Positions 59,446 to 64,000 of a DNA stretch of 64,000 nt are shown piece by piece. Each line of letters starts with the position of its first letter. The first letter of the stretch is position 1. Under the pieces are notes generated by a model. It was not told where the DNA came from. It ran no database searches and saw only the letters and a program-made list of their open reading frames with translations. This stretch comes from Clostridia bacterium (GTDB lineage Bacteria > Bacillota > Clostridia > Oscillospirales > Oscillospiraceae): the NCBI GenBank assembly GCA_009929315.1, contig SAAS01000004.1, forward strand, positions 1-64,000. Reading direction: 5' to 3'. The position numbers were made by a program, and so were the translations under genes.

Positions 59446-61119
59446 TTAGCCCTTAACAGTGTTTTTGTAAACTCTGTTGAGTGCGCAGGGGTGGAATTCA
59501 ATTCCGGTGACATTCGCCTTAATCATGTCGGCGTTTGCCTGAGTGTAGAGTGGGAAGATAACGGCTTCCTTCATTGCGATGCCTTCAGCTTCCTTCAGAG
59601 CCGCCCAGCGTCCCTCAAGGTCGGTGCAGAGATCGCCTGTTGTGGTTTGCGCAATAAGCGCGTCGTAATCGGCGTTGCTCCACAGACCGTAGTTGTTGGA
59701 GTTTCCGGTTACCCACATTGCAAGATAAGTCATAGGATCCGCATAGTCAGGTCCCCAGCGTGTGAGAGCAAGGCAGAAGTTGCCGCTCTGGCAGTCTTCA
59801 ACGCGCTGCTTCTTGGGCTCAACTCTGAGGGTGACGGTGATACCGGGAAGTGTGCTTTCGAGCTCTTCCTTGATAACTGCTGCGACATTCTGCTGAATTT
59901 CGGTGTCGTCAACTATCATCTCGAAATCAAAGGTATCCTTGCCCAGTTCTTCCTTTGCCTTGTTGTAGAACTCAAGAGCCTTTGCGGCGTCGAAAGCGCA
60001 GACATCGGCAAATTCAGTCTGGTCGGCGCTGAAGTCATCGCCGGCAGGGCCTGTTGCGAACTGGGGAGGAACAGCTGTAAATGTGGCTGTGGAGCCGTCT
60101 TTTACAACGCTGTCAACAATGGTCTGGCGGTCGAGAGCAAAAGTGAGAGCCATACGCATGTTGAGGTTTGCAAGCTCGGGGTACTTATCAACATTGGGGC
60201 TGATATACCAGAGATAGCCTGCACCAACGCTAAGGAATTCGGGGTCATCCTTAACCTGATCGACCTGATCTCCGGAGAGCTGGATGATATCGAGGTCGCC
60301 GTTCTGATAGCTCAGAAGAGCCTGCTGGCTCTCTTTGATGACCTGATAGTTGAGTCCGTCGAGGCTGACTTTTGCAGCATCATAATAGTTGGGGTTCTTC
60401 TCAAGGGAGAAGTTTGTTGCAGCGGGCTCATAGCTTGTTAAAATGAAAGCACCGTTTGAAAGCGTGGTTTCGGGGCTTGTGCCGTAACTGTCGCCGCAGC
60501 TCTCAAAGAATGCCTGATTGACAGGATAGAAGGTGGGGAAATAGAGAAGCTGGTCAAAATAGGATACGGGAACATTCAGCTCAACCTTAAGGGTCTTTTC
60601 ATCAACAGCTGTTACGCCGAGGTCTGTTACAGGCTTATCGCCCGCAATGATTTCGGCGGCATTTTTAATCTGGCCGATATCGCTGAGCATGTAGGAATAC
60701 TCGGAAGCAAGAGCAGGGTCAACCGCACGCTGCCAGCCGAAAACGAAGTCTGCCGCAGTTACGGGTTCGCCGTTTGCCCAGTTGGCGTCGTCACGAATCT
60801 TAAAGGTGTATGTAAGTCCGTCGTCGCTGACTGTTTCTTCGGCGCAGAGAGCGTCAATAACTCCGCCCGCAGCATCCATCTGCTTAAGTCCGTCAGTGAA
60901 GTTTGCAATAACTTCAAAGCTGGTTCCGTCTGTTGCTACCTGAGGATCAAGGCTCTGAACCTCAACCTCTACCATAACATTGAGTGTGCCGCCTGCGGCG
61001 GGAGCCGCTGATTCATCAGCAGCGGGAGATGTCTCTGTGGCAGTGGTTCCGCAGGCGACAAGGCCGAGCACCATAACCAGCGCGAGAGCGAGAACGCCGA
61101 TTTGTTTTGCTAATTTCAT
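59446..61119 (-). CDS. oppA: Oligopeptide ABC transporter substrate-binding lipoprotein OppA
   Basis: 557 residues. Lipoprotein signal with LGLVAC lipobox (Cys 23) and a Ser/Ala/Glu-rich linker, then a family 5 extracellular solute-binding domain: LKVELNVPVSYFDQLL, NGAFILTSYEPAATNFSLEKNPNYYDA and DCQSGNFCLALTRWGPDYADP segments (each under the quoted limit when split). Such proteins bind oligopeptides outside the cell. First gene of oppABCDF. Confidence 0.94.
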   Translation of the reverse strand: MKLAKQIGVLALALVMVLGLVACGTTATETSPAADESAAPAAGGTLNVMVEVEVQSLDPQVATDGTSFEVIANFTDGLKQMDAAGGVIDALCAEETVSDDGLTYTFKIRDDANWANGEPVTAADFVFGWQRAVDPALASEYSYMLSDIGQIKNAAEIIAGDKPVTDLGVTAVDEKTLKVELNVPVSYFDQLLYFPTFYPVNQAFFESCGDSYGTSPETTLSNGAFILTSYEPAATNFSLEKNPNYYDAAKVSLDGLNYQVIKESQQALLSYQNGDLDIIQLSGDQVDQVKDDPEFLSVGAGYLWYISPNVDKYPELANLNMRMALTFALDRQTIVDSVVKDGSTATFTAVPPQFATGPAGDDFSADQTEFADVCAFDAAKALEFYNKAKEELGKDTFDFEMIVDDTEIQQNVAAVIKEELESTLPGITVTLRVEPKKQRVEDCQSGNFCLALTRWGPDYADPMTYLAMWVTGNSNNYGLWSNADYDALIAQTTTGDLCTDLEGRWAALKEAEGIAMKEAVIFPLYTQANADMIKANVTGIEFHPCALNRVYKNTVKG

Positions 61120-61460
61120 CTAATTTTCTCCTTTCCATTGAGCCTATGGCTCTAAAATTCAGCGAACAAACCGTCTGTAGTATTTCACAGGTCTTGCAAG
61201 AGAGACGACGATTCATGCGCTAATTTTGTTAAGAATACCACTTTGTGGGGTCAAAGTCAATTTCAAATGCATATTTTAGCTATCGATAATTGCATATTAA
61301 AATGTTTTAGGTAATTTTTCCAACTCTTGCAAAAATATATTGGCACAAAGATTCATTTAAAAAAACAGTTCACTGCTTCTAAAAAATGATACAATAATAT
61401 TATTAAATTACTGCAAGGATATTCATAGCTCAATCGTTTATTTTATAGGGAGTTGGTCAA
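61120..61460. other. AT-rich divergent intergenic region between oppA and the ECF sigma gene
   Basis: No gene is supported. A TACAAT-like -10 element lies near 61391, but its -35 partner is poorly spaced. A TGGCAC word at 61341 lacks the TTGC partner needed for a sigma-54 promoter. Promoters for both flanking genes must lie here but I cannot fix them. Confidence 0.5.
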
Positions 61461-61946
61461 GTGCATGAATTAACGTCAAAAGACAAGATCAAAACAGCGC
61501 TTGAAAAACATTCAAACATGGTTTACCGGATTTGCTTCATGTACTTAAAGAACAAGGAAGAGGCCGAGGATGCGTTTCAAGATATTTTTCTTAAATACAT
61601 ACTGACCGACAAGGTTTTTGAATGCGAGGAGCATGAAAAGGCGTGGCTTTGCCGTGTTTCAATCAACAGATGCAAGGACATTTTAAAGAGTTTTCGGTTT
61701 AAAATTGTAAGCATTGACTCGGTTCCCGAACCATATTATGAAACTTCTGATGAAAAGGCTGTCCTGCGGGAGGTATTAAAGCTTCCGCCGAAATATAAGG
61801 ATGCGATTTACCTGCATTATTACGAGGGTTATACTTCCGCACAAATAGCCAAACTGCTCGAATGCAGTGAAAACACTATTTATTCGCACTTATCCAGAGG
61901 TCGGCAAATGCTGAAAGAAAGGCTTGGTGATAATTTTGAATATTAA
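61461..61946 (+). CDS. ECF-type RNA polymerase sigma factor
   Basis: 161 residues with region 2 (MVYRICFMYLKNKEEAEDAFQDIF, in parts: MVYRICFMYLKN, EEAEDAFQDIF) and region 4 (YYEGYTSAQIAKLLECSENT, then IYSHLSRGRQMLKERL) and no region 3, the ECF layout. Start GTG 61461, eight bases after GGGAG. Its 3' end overlaps the RsgI-type anti-sigma gene, so the two are translationally coupled and the anti-sigma protein is its evident partner. Confidence 0.93.
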   Translation: MHELTSKDKIKTALEKHSNMVYRICFMYLKNKEEAEDAFQDIFLKYILTDKVFECEEHEKAWLCRVSINRCKDILKSFRFKIVSIDSVPEPYYETSDEKAVLREVLKLPPKYKDAIYLHYYEGYTSAQIAKLLECSENTIYSHLSRGRQMLKERLGDNFEY

Positions 61947-62964
61947 GGATGCTCTTGACACTATCAGCCCTGACCCGAACTTAATATTAAGGACCGAACT
62001 TTTACTTATGGCAAAAGCGAACAAAAGAAAAGTAAAGTTTTACAAAAGCTTAGCAGTTGCCGCAAGTCTTCTATTCATAATCAGCATCATGTCGGTTGGC
62101 GGTTATGCCTATTATCAGCACCCTGTCAATTATATTGATGTTGACATCAACCCAAGCCTTGAACTGGAGGTTAATGCCTTCAACCGCGTCATAGATGTTA
62201 CCTATTTTAATTCTGACGCGGAAAAACTGATTGAATCAGATGATTTAACCGGATGCAAGACGGAGACTGCCGTGGCTTTGATTCTTCAGGCTGCAAGTGA
62301 CAGCGGATATATCATAAAGGATGAAACCTCGGTTGTCTCATTGGCGGCTTATGGCAGGAACGCGGAAAAAACACAGGACTTGCTCTCTAGATGCACCAAT
62401 ACCATACAAAATCAATATTGCGAACTTGCCGTTTATACCGCAACGGTTTCCGATGAACTCAAGTCTGAAGCGAAGGCCACATCTATCAGCGCCGGGAAAC
62501 TGGGGCTAATTAAAATGATTCAAACGCTGGACAGCACGGCAACTACTGAATATTACAGAAATAAATCTGTGGCTTCAATAGTAAACCAGCTGACTTGTCT
62601 TTGCTCCGAGGTGAATACAGGTGTATCTGAGGAGACCAAAGCCAATATTCAAAACAGAATTTCAGGTGTAAACGCGCAAATAGAATGCATTGAGCAAAAC
62701 AGAAGGTCACAGGAGATGCAAGGCGCTGGATCTCCCAATCAGTTTAATTCAAGCGCAGAATACGGCGACACTTACAGCAGCTCATCAGTTCCCGGTAATC
62801 AAACCGATTCGGGTCAGTTCGGCGGAAATGCGGACGATCCGTCAAATTACTGCCAGCCCCCGGCCACCGATTCAAACAATTCAACAGCATATTCTGGCGG
62901 CAGCAATCAGGAGATTCAATCTTCTGCAAACGGGAAAACCAATACTGCCATGTCACCGAACTAG
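61936..62964 (+). CDS. RsgI-type transmembrane anti-sigma factor
   Basis: 342 residues. A short cytoplasmic N-terminus (about 1-38), one membrane helix (about 39-60), then an RsgI-like extracytoplasmic domain with NYIDVDINPSLELEVNAFNRVIDV (quoted in parts: YIDVDINPSLEL, NRVIDV). The Asn-Pro in DINPS is the position at which clostridial RsgI proteins are reported to self-cleave. The last 100 residues are a low-complexity Ser/Asn/Gln/Gly-rich tail with no carbohydrate-binding module. RsgI normally partners SigI; here it is paired with an ECF sigma factor. Start TTG 61936 (GGTGA upstream); GTG 61924 is an alternative. Confidence 0.85.
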   Translation: MNIKDALDTISPDPNLILRTELLLMAKANKRKVKFYKSLAVAASLLFIISIMSVGGYAYYQHPVNYIDVDINPSLELEVNAFNRVIDVTYFNSDAEKLIESDDLTGCKTETAVALILQAASDSGYIIKDETSVVSLAAYGRNAEKTQDLLSRCTNTIQNQYCELAVYTATVSDELKSEAKATSISAGKLGLIKMIQTLDSTATTEYYRNKSVASIVNQLTCLCSEVNTGVSEETKANIQNRISGVNAQIECIEQNRRSQEMQGAGSPNQFNSSAEYGDTYSSSSVPGNQTDSGQFGGNADDPSNYCQPPATDSNNSTAYSGGSNQEIQSSANGKTNTAMSPN

Positions 62965-62988
62965 CCATGAAAATACAATACAACACAA

Positions 62989-63031
62989 TCAATCGACCGA
63001 CCGACAATGTTCGGTCGATTGAAATTTTTTT
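62989..63031 (+). terminator. Terminator of the sigma/anti-sigma operon
   Basis: TCAATCGACCGA and TCGGTCGATTGA (perfect 12-bp stem) followed by a run of T. Confidence 0.9.
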
Positions 63032-63133
63032 ATCGAAATGCAAGGTTTCACTTTCTCTATTCGTATTGTTTATAGGATATGGTAATAGCACGGTAAACAG
63101 CTACGACTTATTCAAAAAGAAAGGAATGGTTCT

Positions 63134-63631
63134 ATGAAAAATAAAATATTCATCTCAGGATTAGTGGTCGTTATCCTCCTCGCATCTCTTTCTGCTGCCT
63201 TTGCTTTTGGCGGGCAGGGCAGTTTACAGTCGGGAGTGTCGTGTGGATCGGGAGTTATGAATCGAACCTACATGCAGACTCAGACGATGTCTCAAGATTT
63301 TACGATGCAGTGCGATAGGGAACAAAACACGGAGAAACTTTGTCAGGAAAATGAAACCTGTCTGAACGAACAACATCTCTATGCCTATGAAAACCGCGTT
63401 TGTAATCTTGAGGCTCTGGCAAGCTACCTTGAAATCGACACAAGCGATATGAGCCGCACGGAAATTGTGACTGCAATAGAATCCGCGGTTGAGGCTCTTG
63501 ATTCATCAGATCTTTCCGCTCTCGCTGACAAAATGGAAATTGATACAACTGATTTGACTGATGCCGAAATCCTTGCCGCAATCGAAGACACTCTTCTTCC
63601 CGCGCGCGAAAGATTACATATCAACCGCTAA
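63134..63631 (+). CDS. Small secreted protein of unknown function downstream of the ECF/RsgI pair
   Basis: 165 residues. A clear signal peptide (about 1-25, LLASLSAAFAFG). The mature part has a Ser/Gly/Met/Gln-rich stretch with cysteines, then two similar acidic helical segments: LASYLEIDTSDMSRTEIVTAIE and LADKMEIDTTDLTDAEILAAIE (positions about 95-116 and 131-152), an internal repeat of about 22 residues spaced 36 apart. No known family recognised. It is a plausible target or signal for the neighbouring ECF/RsgI system by position only. Ribosome site GAAAGGAATGG. Confidence 0.75.
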   Translation: MKNKIFISGLVVVILLASLSAAFAFGGQGSLQSGVSCGSGVMNRTYMQTQTMSQDFTMQCDREQNTEKLCQENETCLNEQHLYAYENRVCNLEALASYLEIDTSDMSRTEIVTAIESAVEALDSSDLSALADKMEIDTTDLTDAEILAAIEDTLLPARERLHINR

Positions 63632-63647
63632 ATATTGCGCATATAAC

Positions 63648-63685
63648 AGAGAACCGGACTACATGTTCCGGTTCTCTGTTTATTT
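63648..63685 (+). terminator. Terminator of the small secreted protein gene
   Basis: AGAGAACCGGA and TCCGGTTCTCT, perfect 11-bp stem, then GTTTATTTC. Confidence 0.88.
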
Positions 63686-63734
63686 CTCTAATACGTTAGC
63701 GTGCAATAAACATGAACAAAATGTGAATTTGCTG

Positions 63735-63763
63735 TTGAAATTTCGGAATACTTGAGATATTAT
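63735..63763 (+). promoter_or_regulatory. Promoter of the pyr operon
   Basis: TTGAAA (63735-63740), 17 bases, TATTAT (63758-63763). Confidence 0.75.
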
Positions 63764-63800
63764 GACAAAGGAATCTTTAAATGCGGTACTGTGATGCCGT

Positions 63801-63882
63801 CAAGGTTATTATACTGTTATTCGACTGCGGTTTTTCGCAGCCGTATTCTAACCTTGTCTGCATATTCAGACAAGGCTTTTTT
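63801..63882 (+). promoter_or_regulatory. Attenuator in the pyrR leader
   Basis: CAAGGTTA (63801-63808) can pair with TAACCTTG (63849-63856) as an antiterminator. The competing terminator is CCTTGTCTG (63852-63860) with CAGACAAGG (63867-63875) followed by TTTTTT. The shared bases make the two forms exclusive, as in pyrR-type attenuation. I cannot point to a convincing PyrR-binding loop. Confidence 0.75.
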
Positions 63883-63922
63883 GTATTCTGCGCAAATTAA
63901 ATCTGTGACGAGGTTGGTGATC

Positions 63923-64000
63923 ATGAAGTTCAAAGCTCAGATTATGAACGACGAGGATGTTAATCGCGCAATTGTCAGAATCTCTCACGAAATCATCGAA
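63923..64000 (+). CDS. pyrR: PyrR, pyrimidine operon regulator (partial, runs off the window)
   Basis: Only the first 26 codons are present: MKFKAQIMNDEDVNRAIVRI followed by SHEIIE. This matches the N-terminus of PyrR, the RNA-binding attenuator of pyr genes with uracil phosphoribosyltransferase activity (the ALTRIAHEIIER type of start). A terminator/antiterminator leader directly upstream supports the call. GAGGT precedes the ATG. Confidence 0.8.
   Translation, partial: MKFKAQIMNDEDVNRAIVRISHEIIE

Noticed and set aside
59347..60441. Plus-strand open frame of 364 codons
   Set aside because: Antisense shadow of oppA.
61341..61356. TGGCACAAAGATTCA as a sigma-54 promoter before the ECF gene
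   Set aside because: The -12 part lacks the GC dinucleotide that sigma-54 needs.

Overview
The window looks like chromosomal DNA from an endospore-forming, butyrate-type anaerobic Clostridium relative, probably of the Oscillospiraceae/Ruminococcaceae kind. The spoIIAA-spoIIAB-sigF operon and a SleB-type cortex hydrolase point to a spore former. Two T-box leaders, a c-di-AMP riboswitch, perfect SigA promoters, strong Shine-Dalgarno sites with many TTG/GTG starts, and Fe-S/flavin redox enzymes point to the Clostridia. The family-level placement is inference from gene content; no marker was aligned.

Layout. 1-3 kb: an AT-rich accessory pair (soluble protein plus four-helix membrane protein), then a sugar-epimerase-like gene flanked by two copies of the 3' end of the neighbouring rRNA methyltransferase gene. 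3-8.2 kb: rlmI, an Fe-S aldo/keto reductase, a small membrane protein, secD and secF. 8.4-20 kb: a heptad-repeat membrane protein, a CoA-transferase, a zinc-ribbon membrane protein, mtnA with a deoD-type phosphorylase, a phosphatidyltransferase, a T-box-controlled sodium symporter, corA and a DMT exporter. 20-31 kb: pcrA, an ion channel with an odd filter, the spoIIA operon, T-box-valS, a thioredoxin-reductase-like flavoprotein, glnS and tRNA-Leu. 31-36.2 kb: SleB-like hydrolase, DUF3795, tRNA-Thr, a c-di-AMP riboswitch before a divergent dapB homologue, a diguanylate cyclase and a three-tRNA cluster (Met, Glu, Val). 36.3-44.2 kb: split transketolase and a D-2-hydroxyacid dehydrogenase, divergent from a sigma-54 activator that is followed by an orphan hypB and an old-yellow-enzyme-type reductase. 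44.2-47 kb: an XRE regulator, an ImmA/IrrE protease and a small protein, divergent from the translesion polymerase dinB across a dyad-symmetric operator-like region. 47-49.2 kb: a second diguanylate cyclase and a thioesterase. 49.4-61.1 kb: complete branched-chain amino acid (livKHMGF) and oligopeptide (oppABCDF) ABC operons. 61.4-64 kb: an ECF sigma factor with an RsgI-type anti-sigma factor, a small secreted protein, and the pyr attenuator with the start of pyrR.

How the parts fit. The organism imports peptides and branched-chain amino acids through two five-gene ABC operons. It senses amino-acid starvation by T-boxes whose specifiers read as Tyr for the symporter and Val for valS. It uses at least two cyclic dinucleotides: two GGDEF proteins for c-di-GMP and one ydaO-type riboswitch for c-di-AMP. 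The most suggestive possible new system is the XRE/IrrE-like/small-protein operon facing dinB. It has the parts of a protease-relieved repressor switch, like DdrO/IrrE in Deinococcus or ImmR/ImmA in ICEBs1, but it appears dedicated to a translesion polymerase. The AT-rich pair at the left edge is the best candidate for an unrecognised defence or accessory module.
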